The notes beneath the pieces were generated by a model. That model was not told the DNA's origin and made no database searches. It worked only from the letters and a program-made list of their open reading frames with translations. Source: Agrobacterium arsenijevicii (GTDB lineage: Bacteria; Pseudomonadota; Alphaproteobacteria; Rhizobiales; Rhizobiaceae). Taken from it: 64,000 bases of DNA. The DNA is taken from NCBI GenBank assembly GCA_000949895.1, contig JWIT01000005.1:124001-188000 (forward strand), in the 5' to 3' direction. A program made the translations under genes and the position numbers. How positions within the stretch are numbered: the first letter of the stretch is position 1; each line of letters opens with the position of its first letter. This document shows positions 28,207-37,390 of this stretch, one piece after another.

Positions 28207-28238
28207 GCCCCGTATCCTCCCGGATGCGGGGCTTTTTT
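28207..28238 (+). terminator. Rho-independent terminator of tctCBA
   Basis: 11-bp arms GCCCCGTATCC and GGATGCGGGGC (one mismatch), loop TCCC, then six T residues. A textbook terminator 18 bp after the tctA stop. Confidence 0.92.
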
Positions 28239-28312
28239 CATTCAGCCGCAAAGGCACGTTATGGTGCAGGCCCGGCCATGATATAATCCCGGTCCAAACG
28301 CAGGAGAAAAAC

Positions 28313-28573
28313 ATGCGCAAGATCGCGATCATGATGGTTCTGGCCCTTGCCGGCTGCGCCACCGCGGCACCCGATGTGCAGCCTATTCCCGGCAGCATCA
28401 CCTATGGCGGCCAGCCCCACACGAAACTGACCAAATCCCCCATCGGCAGCACGCTCAGCAACGAATTCATCATGGATGATGGGCGGCTGGCGCTTGAAAC
28501 CTATCGCATCCAACCGGACCGGTCGCTGAAACTGGAAAGACGCGAGATCGTCGGTGACTGGCCGGCGGATTGA
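28313..28573 (+). CDS. Small lipoprotein of unknown function
   Basis: An 86-aa protein with a lipoprotein signal: MRKIAIMMVLALAGCATAAP, lipobox LAGC with Cys 15. The mature part is short and polar, with no known domain (YGGQPHTKLTKSPIGSTLSN). ATG 28313 has CAGGAG about 8 bases upstream. Sits alone between the tct terminator and a REP pair. Confidence 0.75.
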   Translation: MRKIAIMMVLALAGCATAAPDVQPIPGSITYGGQPHTKLTKSPIGSTLSNEFIMDDGRLALETYRIQPDRSLKLERREIVGDWPAD

Positions 28574-28652
28574 GACGCGGCAATAGCATTCGTTGCGCAG
28601 GATAGTGAAAGAGCAGCGCGCGAGATTAGCGCCGCCCCCTCCTCCCCCTCGA

Positions 28653-28725
28653 CGTCATCCTCGGGCTTGACCCGAGGATCCATAACCCCGCCGCAATGGG
28701 TCCTCGGGTCAAGCCCGAGGATGAC
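28653..28725. repeat. REP-like inverted pair
   Basis: Units at 28653-28682 and 28697-28725, inverted relative to each other, each with CCTCGGG/CCCGAGG hairpin. It is between the small lipoprotein and fatB-like genes. Confidence 0.93.
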
Positions 28726-28780
28726 TAACGAGAGGTTTGAGCAGATGTTTCACCGCCCTTACATTTCCCGCTCACCGCAA

Positions 28781-28797
28781 TTCAGAACCGTTCTAAA
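28781..28797. promoter_or_regulatory. Irr-box (ICE)-like inverted repeat before the siderophore transporter
   Basis: TTCAGAA-CCG-TTCTAAA is a 7-3-7 inverted repeat with one mismatch. It closely resembles the ICE motif (TTTAGAA ... TTCTAAA) bound by Irr in alphaproteobacteria. It lies 112 bp before the GTG start of the ferric-siderophore binding protein gene. Function is inferred. Confidence 0.6.
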
Positions 28798-28908
28798 ACA
28801 TATTTTTGATTTCCGCATACCTTGCCAATAAAGCTGATGGCGAACATCAAGTTAAACCTGCGGGATAGCGTCCGCGGGCTTAAGAACCATATTGCAAGGG
28901 ACATATCC

Positions 28909-29847
28909 GTGGCCATCAACTTCACCTTCCCCGTTCGGCTGCTGGCGGCAGCGGTCTTCAGCTTTGGCGCGCTTACCGCAGGTGCGCAGGAAATGACGAT
29001 CAAGCATGCCCAGGGCGAAACCGTGCTGAAAGCCGCGCCGAAAAAGGTTCTGGTTCTGGATATCCCCTCGCTCGACAATCTCGATGCGCTGGGTGTCGAG
29101 CCCGCCGGTGTCGTCGGTTCCAACCTGCCCACCTATCTGCAGAAATATGCCGACGGCAAATATCTGAAGGTCGGCACGCTGTTCGAACCCGACTACGAGG
29201 CGATCAATGCCGCGGAAGCCGATCTCGTCATCGTCGGCGGCCGTTCGCGGGCGAAATACCCTGACGTTGCGAAGATCACCCCGGCCATCGACATGTCGAT
29301 CGATTCCAAGGAATTCATCAACAGCGTCAAGGGCAACATCACCAAGCTCGGCGATATCTTCGGCAAGCAGGAAGAGGCAAAGAAACTCGACGCCGTCATC
29401 GATGAAAAGGTTGCGAAGCTGAAGGAGATCGCCCCGAATTCCGGCACGGCGATGATCCTCGTCACCAATGCCGGCAAGGTCGGCGTTTACGGCCCCAGCT
29501 CGCGCACCGGCTGGCTGCACACCGAAATTGGCTTCAAGCCGGTTGCCGCCGATATTGACGACCGCTTTGACCGCGGCGACGTCGTGTCGTTTGAATATCT
29601 GGCCGAGGTCAATCCCGAATGGCTGTTCGTGATCGACCGTGACGCCGGCGTCGGCCGCGCGACGGACCCCGGCAAGGCGGCCGCACAGGTGCTGGACAAC
29701 GAACTGATCCACCAGACCAATGCGTGGAAGAAAAAGCAGATCGTCTATCTCGACCCACAGGCGGCCTATATCGTCAGCAGCGGCTATACGGCGCTCACCA
29801 CCCTGCTCGATCAGGTCTACAACGCCGTCTCCGAGAAGAAGTCGTAA
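28909..29847 (+). CDS. Ferric-siderophore ABC transporter periplasmic binding protein (FatB/CeuE-like)
   Basis: A 312-aa class III binding protein for iron-catecholate-type ligands. Signal peptide runs from the GTG at 28909 through LLAAAVFSFGALTAGAQ. The core begins TIKHAQGETVLKAAPKKVLV and includes YEAINAAEADLVIVGGRS and VVSFEYLAEVNPEWLFVIDRD. GTG 28909 is chosen because AAGGGA lies 7 bases upstream; ATG 28837 would add 24 residues in front of the signal peptide. It heads a four-gene cluster with two permeases and an ATPase. It probably imports ferric siderophores, but the ligand is not known. Confidence 0.9.
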   Translation: MAINFTFPVRLLAAAVFSFGALTAGAQEMTIKHAQGETVLKAAPKKVLVLDIPSLDNLDALGVEPAGVVGSNLPTYLQKYADGKYLKVGTLFEPDYEAINAAEADLVIVGGRSRAKYPDVAKITPAIDMSIDSKEFINSVKGNITKLGDIFGKQEEAKKLDAVIDEKVAKLKEIAPNSGTAMILVTNAGKVGVYGPSSRTGWLHTEIGFKPVAADIDDRFDRGDVVSFEYLAEVNPEWLFVIDRDAGVGRATDPGKAAAQVLDNELIHQTNAWKKKQIVYLDPQAAYIVSSGYTALTTLLDQVYNAVSEKKS

Positions 29848-29889
29848 GAACTGCTGGGCACCCGCTCCTGAAGGCTGCTCCACACTCCC

Positions 29890-29919
29890 CGTCATCCTCG
29901 GGCTTGACCCGAGGATGAC
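29890..29919. repeat. REP-like palindrome within the siderophore operon
   Basis: GTCATCCTCGGG/CCCGAGGATGAC arms with a CTTGA loop. It separates the binding protein gene from the first permease gene, where it could lower downstream expression relative to the binding protein. Confidence 0.92.
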
Positions 29920-29996
29920 CAAGGAGAGGTCGGACACCTGTTTCGGCAACCTGCGAAGCCACCGGGAGCTTTCACCATTTTCGAAAAACCACCAAC

Positions 29997-30962
29997 GTGA
30001 AATCCCTGTCCCTCATCCTTGCCCTTCTGCTGGCGCTGACACTCGCCATCGTCAGCCTGTTCGTCGGTGTGAGCAACGTTTCGCTGGCGACGCTGTTTTC
30101 ACCGGACACGAGCACGGATGCGCTGCGCGTGCTGCTCGTCAGCCGCATTCCGCGAACCTTGGCGCTCATACTGGCCGGAAGCTCGATGGCGATTGCGGGC
30201 CTCATCATGCAGATGCTGGTTCGCAACCGCTTTGTCGAACCGTCCACGGCAGGCACCACCGAATCCGCCGGCCTCGGGCTGCTCGTCGTCACCCTGCTTG
30301 CGCCCGAAACCCCCATCTTCGGCAAGATGCTGGTGGCCGCCGCTTTCGCGCTCGCTGGAACAGCACTTTTCCTGCGTATTCTGAGGCAGGTACCGTTGCG
30401 CGACGTGCTTCTGGTGCCGCTTATCGGCATCATGCTCGGCGGCGTCATTTCCGCCGTCACCACCTTCTTTGCCTATCGTTTCGATCTCTTACAATCGCTC
30501 GGCGCCTGGATGACCGGGGATTTTTCCGGCGTGCTGCGCGGCCGCTATGAGTTGCTGTGGATCGGCTTCGTTTTTGCCATCGCCGCCTATCTCGCCGCCG
30601 ATCGCTTCACGGTGGCCGGCATGGGACGCGATTTCACCACCAATCTCGGCCTCAACTACCGCCGGGTCATGGCGCTCGGCCTCACCATCGTCTCGCTGGT
30701 CAGCGCCGTCGTGGTCGTGACCGTCGGCATGATCCCCTTTCTCGGACTGATCGTGCCGAACGTGGTCAGCCTGATGATCGGCGACAATATGCGCCGTTCC
30801 GTGCCCTGGGTGGCGACGCTTGGCGCGGTTTTCGTTCTTGCCTGCGACATCATCGGCAGAACGGTGCGCGCGCCCTATGAAGTGCCGATCGGAACCGTGG
30901 TCGGTGTCATCGGCAGCGCGCTGTTCCTCTATCTCCTGCTACGGAAACGCCACCATGCGTGA
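29997..30962 (+). CDS. Ferric-siderophore ABC transporter permease 1 (FatD-like)
   Basis: A 321-aa FecCD-family permease with about nine or ten membrane segments. Motif SRIPRTLALILAGSSMAIAG (about 48-67) and GMIPFLGLIVPNVVSLM (about 243-259) are diagnostic. GTG start. The 3' end overlaps the second permease by 8 bp. It works as a heterodimer with it. Confidence 0.92.
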   Translation: MKSLSLILALLLALTLAIVSLFVGVSNVSLATLFSPDTSTDALRVLLVSRIPRTLALILAGSSMAIAGLIMQMLVRNRFVEPSTAGTTESAGLGLLVVTLLAPETPIFGKMLVAAAFALAGTALFLRILRQVPLRDVLLVPLIGIMLGGVISAVTTFFAYRFDLLQSLGAWMTGDFSGVLRGRYELLWIGFVFAIAAYLAADRFTVAGMGRDFTTNLGLNYRRVMALGLTIVSLVSAVVVVTVGMIPFLGLIVPNVVSLMIGDNMRRSVPWVATLGAVFVLACDIIGRTVRAPYEVPIGTVVGVIGSALFLYLLLRKRHHA

Positions 30963-31923
30963 GAGACATCCCGACCGGCGCGCCAAACTCGTGCTGCTTG
31001 CGCTTCTGGCGCTGGCGCTCATCGCCATGGCCGCCTTCATGACGCTCGGCGCCAAGGGAAGCTGGAGCTTCGTGCTGCCGTTTCGCGGCATCAAGCTTTT
31101 GTCGCTTTTGCTGGTGGCCTATGCCATTGCCGTTTCCACCGTGTTGTTCCAGACGGTCACCAACAACCGCATCCTCACCCCTTCGGTGATGGGTTTCGAT
31201 TCGCTCTATGTGCTGGTGCAGACGGGGCTGATTTTCGTGTTCGGCTCCGCAACCGTTGTCATGATCGATCCGCAGCTGAAGTTCCTTGCCGAAACCGCCC
31301 TGCTCGTCACCTTTTCCGCCCTGCTCTATCGCTGGCTTTTCGTCGGCGCGGAACGCAGCCTGCACCTTCTGGTGCTGGTCGGCATCGTCTTCGGCGTGTT
31401 CTTCCGCAGCCTCTCGGGTTTCATGCAGCGGGTGCTGGACCCCAATGAATATGCGGTGCTTCAGGATGTGCTGTTCGCCAGCTTCAATTCCATCGATCCG
31501 ACGCTTCTGGCGGTCTCGGCCATCATTATCGGCGCGGTGACGATCATCGGCTTGAGGCTCCTGCACACGCTCGACGTCCTGTCGCTCGGCCGCGCAACGG
31601 CCATCAGCCTCGGCATCGAATACAAGCGCACGGTCACCATCATCCTCGTGCTGGTCTCCGTGCTCGTCGCCGTCTCCACCGCACTCGTCGGCCCAGTCAT
31701 GTTCTTCGGGCTGCTGGTCGCGGCGCTGGCGCATTATCTGACAGGCAACGGCAAACACGCCTATGTGCTGCCGGCGGCGATCCTCATCGCCATCATCTGC
31801 CTCGTCGGCGGTCAGGTGGTTCTGGAGCGGATATTCGCCTTCGATACGGCGCTCTCCATCATCATCGAATTTCTGGGCGGCATCGTCTTTATCGGTCTCA
31901 TTCTCAAGCGGGGTGCGCGATGA
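30955..31923 (+). CDS. Ferric-siderophore ABC transporter permease 2 (FatC-like)
   Basis: A 322-aa FecCD-family permease. It starts MRERHPDRRAKLVLLALL; ATG 30955 overlaps the end of the first permease. Motifs FQTVTNNRILTPSVMGFDSLY (partly, around 65) and VGPVMFFGLLVAALAHYL match CeuC/FatC proteins. It overlaps the ATPase gene by 4 bp. Confidence 0.92.
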   Translation: MRERHPDRRAKLVLLALLALALIAMAAFMTLGAKGSWSFVLPFRGIKLLSLLLVAYAIAVSTVLFQTVTNNRILTPSVMGFDSLYVLVQTGLIFVFGSATVVMIDPQLKFLAETALLVTFSALLYRWLFVGAERSLHLLVLVGIVFGVFFRSLSGFMQRVLDPNEYAVLQDVLFASFNSIDPTLLAVSAIIIGAVTIIGLRLLHTLDVLSLGRATAISLGIEYKRTVTIILVLVSVLVAVSTALVGPVMFFGLLVAALAHYLTGNGKHAYVLPAAILIAIICLVGGQVVLERIFAFDTALSIIIEFLGGIVFIGLILKRGAR

Positions 31924-32678
31924 TCATCGCCAGTCAGATCAGCAAATCCTATGGCGACACGCTCGTTGTCGACGGCGTCTCAGTCTCCATTCCGGCAGGC
32001 GGCGTCACCTCCATCATCGGGCCGAATGGTGCGGGAAAATCTACTCTGCTCTCCATCGTGGCGCGGCTGATGTCGATGGATGCGGGAACCGTAACGGTGG
32101 ATGGGCTGGATGTGACCAAGACCCCTTCCGACACGCTGGCGAAGCGGCTCTCGATCCTGCGGCAAGACAACCACATCTCCTCGCGCCTGACGGTGCGCGA
32201 TCTCGTCGGTTTCGGGCGCTACCCCTATTCCAGGGGCCGCCCGACCATCGAGGACAAGGTCCATATCGACCGGGCGCTGGAATATCTTCATCTCGAAAGC
32301 CTTGCCAGCCGTTTTCTGGATGAGCTTTCCGGCGGCCAGCGCCAGCGCGCCTTCGTGGCCATGGTGCTGTGTCAGGATACGGATTACGTGCTGCTCGACG
32401 AGCCGCTCAACAATCTCGACATGAAACACGCCTCCAGCATGATGAAGATCATGCGCAAGGCCGCCGACGAGCTTAAGAAAACCGTCGTTCTGGTGCTGCA
32501 CGACATCAACTTCGCCTCCTGGTACTCCGACACCATCATTGCCATGCGCGAGGGCCGCATCTGCCGTCAGGGGCCGGTGGATGACATTATCCAGCCGGAG
32601 GTTTTGAGGGAAATCTACGACATGAGCATCCGCGTCAACGAGATAGACGGCCGGCGCATCTGTCTGTTTTATGAGTGA
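31920..32678 (+). CDS. Ferric-siderophore ABC transporter ATP-binding protein (FatE-like)
   Basis: A 252-aa ATPase. Walker A GPNGAGKST (about 36-44), signature LSGGQRQRAFVAMVL, Walker B VLLDEPLNNLD and switch VLHDINFA are intact. It energises the two upstream permeases. Translationally coupled (ATGA overlap) to permease 2. Confidence 0.94.
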   Translation: MIIASQISKSYGDTLVVDGVSVSIPAGGVTSIIGPNGAGKSTLLSIVARLMSMDAGTVTVDGLDVTKTPSDTLAKRLSILRQDNHISSRLTVRDLVGFGRYPYSRGRPTIEDKVHIDRALEYLHLESLASRFLDELSGGQRQRAFVAMVLCQDTDYVLLDEPLNNLDMKHASSMMKIMRKAADELKKTVVLVLHDINFASWYSDTIIAMREGRICRQGPVDDIIQPEVLREIYDMSIRVNEIDGRRICLFYE

Positions 32679-32803
32679 GGCATGATGACCGTGCAGAATT
32701 TTCATCACCGCTGTCCTTAACGTGGAACAGGGCGCAGGGCCCAGGCGTTAAACGACGGTCCTTTTCCCAAGCGGCATTCCGTCCGCAACTTCAGGAGACA
32801 TCG

Positions 32804-33292
32804 ATGAAGACGCACAAGACGAAGAACGACCTGCCTTCCAACGCCAAGTCGACGGTGATGGGCATTCTGAACGAAACGCTGGCTTCGGTGATCGATCTTG
32901 CCCTTGCAACCAAACAGGCGCACTGGAACCTGAAAGGCCCGCAATTCATCGCCGTCCACGAACTTCTCGATGGCTTCCGCACCCAGCTCGACGATCACGG
33001 CGATACCATTGCCGAACGCGTCGTCCAGCTTGGCGGCACGGCGCTCGGCAGTCTGCAATCCGTCTCCTCGACAACGAAGCTGAAGGCCTATCCGACCGAT
33101 ATCTACAAGATCCATGACCATCTGGACGAATTGATCGCGCGTTATGGCGATGTGGCCAACATGATCCGCAAGGCGATCGACGATTCCGACGAGGCCGGTG
33201 ATCCGACGACGGCCGACATCTTCACCGCCGCCTCGCGCGATCTCGACAAGTCGCTATGGTTCCTCGAAGCGCATGTGCAGGAGAAGAGCTGA
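32804..33292 (+). CDS. dps: Dps ferritin-like DNA-protecting protein
   Basis: A 162-aa four-helix protein that forms a 12-mer, oxidises and stores Fe(II), and protects DNA from peroxide damage. The ferroxidase region is LATKQAHWNLKGPQF ... LDDHGDTIAERVVQLGG, with the His, Asp and Glu ligands in place. ATG 32804 has AGGAG 7 bases upstream; the 43-residue in-frame extension is rejected. Its place just after an iron transporter suggests iron or peroxide control. A terminator follows. Confidence 0.95.
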   Translation: MKTHKTKNDLPSNAKSTVMGILNETLASVIDLALATKQAHWNLKGPQFIAVHELLDGFRTQLDDHGDTIAERVVQLGGTALGSLQSVSSTTKLKAYPTDIYKIHDHLDELIARYGDVANMIRKAIDDSDEAGDPTTADIFTAASRDLDKSLWFLEAHVQEKS

Positions 33293-33324
33293 GCCGGAAC
33301 GGGTTCAACTCTCCGCCAAACGAC

Positions 33325-33353
33325 AAAGCGCCCGGACAAGCCGGGCGCTTTTA
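33325..33353 (+). terminator. Rho-independent terminator of dps
   Basis: Perfect 11-bp arms AAAGCGCCCGG and CCGGGCGCTTT with an ACAAG loop, continuing TTATC. The A-run on the other side means it can also serve the convergent small gene. Confidence 0.9.
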
Positions 33354-33366
33354 TCATTCCTGACCA

Positions 33367-33588
33367 TCAATGCCGCCGCAGAACGGCAAGCCCGATGTCC
33401 CGCAGCATCTCGTGATCGAGAATGCCGCGCTGGGCGCTACGGATCAGAACCGCGGCGCACTCATTGGCGACATGGCTGCTGCGATCTTGCAGGCACTCGA
33501 AACATACGCCGTCGAAAATATTCTGCAGATCGGTGATCTGCTGGGGCGACAATTGCGCGCCGACTCTTTCAAAAGCTGCATACGACAA
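33367..33588 (-). CDS. Small conserved-looking protein with TTG start
   Basis: A 73-aa protein of unknown function with a Cys pair (GVCFECLQ) and a further Cys in NECAAVLIRSA. It ends DIGLAVLRRH. TTG 33588 is chosen because GGGAGG lies 7 bases upstream, an excellent ribosome site, and no ATG start is present near it. It is convergent with dps, whose terminator lies just past its stop. The overlapping rightward frame is a shadow. Confidence 0.6.
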   Translation of the reverse strand: MSYAAFERVGAQLSPQQITDLQNIFDGVCFECLQDRSSHVANECAAVLIRSAQRGILDHEMLRDIGLAVLRRH

Positions 33589-33965
33589 GGCTCATCCTCC
33601 CGATGATGATATGCCAAGTATCGTTTCTTCTTTTCGTGGGCATAAAATTTGTACACCCGAACGAATCACTTGTCGAATCAGATTTTAACCAAATGTAAAC
33701 AGGTTATTTTTTGGCCATCAGGCCGGTTGCATCCCTTTTACAACCTAAATAAAGGCCAGCCGAAACAATGCCTTCGTCCAGAATAGCGTTGTTTTCCGCC
33801 GCATCGGTCCGACCGTTTCGAATAAACCCGTGGGGCCAAGCGGATTTCCACCGAAACCGCAAAAGAAACTGTTGCATTCCAAAATCGATTGAGCGATATA
33901 GCAGCCGTCGCCGCAGTTTGGCGCCTCGCGGTCCAGCGAACTACCCCGGACCCGCGAATTTTTGA
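33589..33965. other. 377-bp intergenic region upstream of tRNA-Gly
   Basis: A/T-rich around 33620-33750. It should hold promoters for the small leftward gene and the tRNA. No coding frame with plausible composition was seen. Confidence 0.5.
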
Positions 33966-34040
33966 GCGGGTGTAGCTCAGGGGTAGAGCACAACCTTGCC
34001 AAGGTTGGGGTCGAGGGTTCAAATCCCTTCGCCCGCTCCA
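33966..34040 (+). tRNA. tRNA-Gly (anticodon GCC)
   Basis: A 75-nt cloverleaf including an encoded CCA. The acceptor GCGGGTG pairs with CGCCCGC (one G-T), and the D-arm has GCTCAGGGGTAGAGC. The anticodon loop is TTGCCAA with GCC, flanked by CAACC/GGTTG. The T-arm has GGGTTCAAATCCC. It reads GGC and GGT glycine codons. Confidence 0.97.
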
Positions 34041-34457
34041 GTTTTCCTAAGAAATATCAGATCTATCGAAGCGGCTTTCAGGCCGCCGCTCTGATTTTTT
34101 GGCTGCCTATCTAGATAGTTCGTCTTCAGCCACAAACTCCCTACGCACTCGCCCAGCCGATGCCCGGACCAAAGTCACGCGCATTGAATGCCAAACTTAC
34201 CCCCCGGAAGGGTCGTTTTCAGCAGCACAAGGCAAGTCTTCCGGCATCGAGATGCCGGTTAAGGGACGTCATTTTCTTCTGTATTAAATATTACTTTTAT
34301 TGATGATAATAAAGTAATTAACTAATTTATAGATACAAAAATGCTAATAATACATAATTGTTTCTTAAGTGTATAAGTATATCTCTCCTCGACAAAGCGC
34401 ATGATGCCGAAAAACGACCCATGAAGGGATCAATCTTTTCTTATTGGAGTTGTAACG
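34041..34457. other. 417-bp A/T-rich region between tRNA-Gly and the chemoreceptor
   Basis: Its A/T content is much higher than its neighbours around 34280-34380. An ATTACTTT/AAAGTAAT inverted repeat (34290-34297 and 34311-34318) lies about 140 bp before the chemoreceptor and may be part of its promoter region. No att-like duplication of the tRNA 3' end was seen. Confidence 0.5.
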
Positions 34458-36422
34458 ATGAGAAATATTCCTGTCGTTGGGAAATTTTTGACTGTATTTG
34501 CGCTTTTCGGCATTTGCGCTGTTCTGATTGCGGCTTACTCCGCAGTGCAGATCAAATCGATCGATAAAAGCTATAGCGATCTCATTAGCCATGAAAGCTC
34601 GGCAGCCCTTAATCTCGCACTGGCGAACCGCGCCCTGTTGAATGGGCGGGCAGCTTTGGCCGATATGATGATCGCCTTCACGGAAGAGGGCAATGCTGCT
34701 GCCGAAGTTGAGGTAAAAGCCACGCGCAGCGAATTCACAAAATTGATGGATCAAGCCATCGCCGATATTCCGGATGACAACCGCTTGCCTCCGCTCAAGC
34801 AGGAAGCGCTGACACTCTACAATGTGACGTGCAAGAACGCCTGGCATCTGGGCCGAACCGCAGCGAATGTGGATGAGGCGCTTGCATCGCAAAAAGCGTT
34901 CGGCACCGAGTGCCAGCCGGTCTTCGGCAAGATCGGCGCCAATCTGACGCAGATAGCCACGGACATTACGGCCCAGAGCGACAAGCAGAGCGATCTTCTG
35001 ACCCTCGCGAGCGATAATACTGCGCTCGTGACCGTCGTGGCGGTCATCCTCGGCTTCATCACCGTCGTTGTCCTCGGATATTTCGCGATCCGCAGCTGGC
35101 TGGTTACCCCGATGCAGGGACTTGTCGGCACGATGCAGACGCTCGCGGACGGCAACCTTTCCGTCAACATTGAGGGGACGGACCGGCGCGACGAGGTTGG
35201 CACGATGGCCAAGGCCGTGCAGGTCTTCAAGGATAACGAGTTGAAGGCCCGCCGTCTGGAATCGGATGCGGCACAGGTGCGCGACCAGTCTGAAGCGGAC
35301 CGTCAAAGAACCGCCGAGATCGACCGCAGGCGCACCGCCGAAATGACGGAAGCGACAAGCGGTTTGGCTGATGGTTTGAAACATATGGCCAATGGCGACC
35401 TCTCCTACCAACTGGTAACGCCTTTTGCAGCGGACTTCGAAAGCCTGCGTGCGGATTTCAATATGGCCGTAAACCAGCTCAACAAGACGCTGATTTCCGT
35501 TGCCGATGTCACGGCCACGATCGACGACGGCTCTCGTGAGTTGAGTTCGAGTGCGGGCGACCTGTCGCAGCGCACGGAAACCCAAGCCGCCTCGCTGGAA
35601 GAAACAGCGGCAGCACTCGACCAGATCACCAGCAACGTCAGCAATTCGACAAAGCGGACGGAAGAAGCACGGATCGTGGCCGTTGAGGCCAACCGGTCGG
35701 CGCAATCATCCGGTCAGGTCGTCGCAAATGCGGTCGACGCCATGAAGCGCATCGAAAGCTCGTCCAGCCAGATTTCCAACATCATCGGCGTCATCGATGA
35801 GATTGCCTTCCAGACCAATCTGCTCGCACTGAACGCAGGCGTCGAGGCGGCCCGCGCCGGCGAGGCCGGCAAGGGCTTTGCGGTTGTCGCGCAGGAAGTG
35901 CGTGAGCTTGCCCAGCGTTCGGCGCAGGCGGCCAAGGAAATTAAGGAGCTTATCCGCAACTCTGCCGACGAGGTTCAGAACGGCGTTAAACTGGTGACCG
36001 CGACCGGCGACGCCCTGAAGGTCATCGAAAGTCACGTCATCGCCATCAACACGCAACTCGACGCCATCGCGACATCCGCACGGGAACAGTCGGTCGGGTT
36101 GGCCGAAGTCAACAGCGCCGTCAACCAGATGGATCAGGTGACGCAGCACAATGCCGCGATGGTGGAAAGGGCGACGGCCTCCAGCGCATCGCTTGCGGGC
36201 GACGCCGAGAAACTCCGCCAGATCGTTGGCCAGTTCAAGCTGGATGGCATAACCGTCAGCACCAGCACGGCGAAAACCGCGTATCAACCATCGACATCGA
36301 TGCGCGTTGCGGACAACAACGCGCAACCGAGGCCATCCCCGGCACGGCGCATGATCGGCCAGGTGGCCGCCGCACTCGGCGTCTCCACGGCCTCGAAAGA
36401 ACAGGCCTGGGCCGAGTTCTGA
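34458..36422 (+). CDS. Methyl-accepting chemotaxis protein
   Basis: A 654-aa chemoreceptor. Membrane helices at about 8-28 and 185-212 flank a periplasmic four-helix-type sensing domain of about 155 aa, with two Cys ([10 protein letters not shown] and FGTECQPVF). HAMP follows (about 213-265), then coiled coils with [17 protein letters not shown] methylation helices ([18 protein letters not shown]). The conserved hairpin tip is around 440-480 ([20 protein letters not shown]). The last residues AWAEF fit the xWxxF CheR/CheB tether. The ligand is unknown. Its ribosome site (GGAG) lies 9 bases before ATG 34458. Confidence 0.94.
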   Translation: MRNIPVVGKFLTVFALFGICAVLIAAYSAVQIKSIDKSYSDLISHESSAALNLALANRALLNGRAALADMMIAFTEEGNAAAEVEVKATRSEFTKLMDQAIADIPDDNRLPPLKQEALTLYNVTCKNAWHLGRTAANVDEALASQKAFGTECQPVFGKIGANLTQIATDITAQSDKQSDLLTLASDNTALVTVVAVILGFITVVVLGYFAIRSWLVTPMQGLVGTMQTLADGNLSVNIEGTDRRDEVGTMAKAVQVFKDNELKARRLESDAAQVRDQSEADRQRTAEIDRRRTAEMTEATSGLADGLKHMANGDLSYQLVTPFAADFESLRADFNMAVNQLNKTLISVADVTATIDDGSRELSSSAGDLSQRTETQAASLEETAAALDQITSNVSNSTKRTEEARIVAVEANRSAQSSGQVVANAVDAMKRIESSSSQISNIIGVIDEIAFQTNLLALNAGVEAARAGEAGKGFAVVAQEVRELAQRSAQAAKEIKELIRNSADEVQNGVKLVTATGDALKVIESHVIAINTQLDAIATSAREQSVGLAEVNSAVNQMDQVTQHNAAMVERATASSASLAGDAEKLRQIVGQFKLDGITVSTSTAKTAYQPSTSMRVADNNAQPRPSPARRMIGQVAAALGVSTASKEQAWAEF

Positions 36423-36434
36423 TCTGCACGCCAA

Positions 36435-36465
36435 ACGACACCCGGACAGCCTGTCCGGGTGTCGT
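36435..36465. terminator. Hairpin between chemoreceptor and aldo/keto reductase genes
   Basis: Perfect 14-bp arms ACGACACCCGGACA and TGTCCGGGTGTCGT with a GCC loop. It lies between convergent genes and lacks a strong T-run on either side (ATATTCTT on the right), so it probably serves both directions modestly. Confidence 0.75.
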
Positions 36466-36491
36466 ATATTCTTACCCTCTGGCAATGACTA

Positions 36492-37325
36492 TCAGGCGGC
36501 CTTGTCCCAGACAGGTGCGAGCCCTTCCGGCGAGACGATGCGACCATCCGGTCTGGAGAGCGAGCGGATCGCCGCCATTTCATCGGCAGACAGCGTGAAA
36601 TCGAAGATCGCGAGGTTTTCATCAACGCGGGCTTCGCTCACCGTTTTCGAAAGCGCAATCACGCCCTGCTGCTGCACCAGCCAGCGCAGCACCACCTGTG
36701 CCACCGACTTGCCCCGGCTTGCGGCGATATCCTTCAGAACCGGATCGGCAAAAACCTTGCCGTCGGCCATGCCGTAATAACCAGTGACCGACATGCCGGC
36801 GGCCTTGGCCGCCGCGATCACCACGTCCTGATCGATATAGGGGTGGTATTCGATCTGATTGGTGACGATCGGCGCCTTGGAAAGACTAACCGCCTCGGCC
36901 ATCAGCGCCGTATTGAAGTTGGAAACGCCGATATGGCGGACCTTGCCGGCTTCACGAACTGCATTCAGTGCGCCGATCTGTTCGGCAAGCGTCACCGCCT
37001 CATTCGGCCAGTGCAAAAGCAGGAGATCGACATAATCGGTCTTCAGTTTCGCGAGGCTCTCATCGACGGAAGCAAGGAATGCATCGTGCCTGTAGTTCTC
37101 CACCCAGACCTTGGTGGTCAGGAAGATATCACCACGCGCAACGCCGGAACCGGCAATGGCTTCGCCGACTTCGGCCTCGTTGCCGTAAATCTGGGCGGTA
37201 TCGATATGGCGGAAACCGGCTTTCAGCGCATGCGGAACGATCCGCAGAACATCAGGACCGGGAATGCGGAAGGTGCCGAAGCCAAGCGCGGGGATAGAAG
37301 CGCCGTTCGCGGTTACATCAAACAT
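36492..37325 (-). CDS. Aldo/keto reductase (2,5-diketogluconate reductase-like)
   Basis: A 277-aa TIM-barrel NADPH oxidoreductase. The catalytic tetrad is visible: Asp in HIDTAQIYGNE, Tyr in the same motif, Lys in FLTTKVW and His in DLLLLHWP. GVSNF and the C-terminal IALSKTV bind the cofactor. It resembles DkgB-type AKR5 enzymes acting on aldehydes or ketoacids. ATG 37325 has AGGAGAAAATCT upstream. It follows the MFS gene by 65 bp on the same strand, likely one operon. Confidence 0.92.
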   Translation of the reverse strand: MFDVTANGASIPALGFGTFRIPGPDVLRIVPHALKAGFRHIDTAQIYGNEAEVGEAIAGSGVARGDIFLTTKVWVENYRHDAFLASVDESLAKLKTDYVDLLLLHWPNEAVTLAEQIGALNAVREAGKVRHIGVSNFNTALMAEAVSLSKAPIVTNQIEYHPYIDQDVVIAAAKAAGMSVTGYYGMADGKVFADPVLKDIAASRGKSVAQVVLRWLVQQQGVIALSKTVSEARVDENLAIFDFTLSADEMAAIRSLSRPDGRIVSPEGLAPVWDKAA

Positions 37326-37390
37326 AGATTTTCTCCTAGGGGTTTTCCCGGCCAACCCTGCTGGAAATGACCGGGATTTATATGAAAAGC

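Noticed and set aside
33738..34022. Minus-strand frames across the tRNA (product starting MNPRPQPWQG)
   Set aside because: They are read from the complement of tRNA-Gly, a common false gene.
33966..34457. Integration site of a mobile element at tRNA-Gly
   Set aside because: The downstream region is A/T-rich, but no integrase gene and no duplicate of the tRNA 3' end was found in the window.
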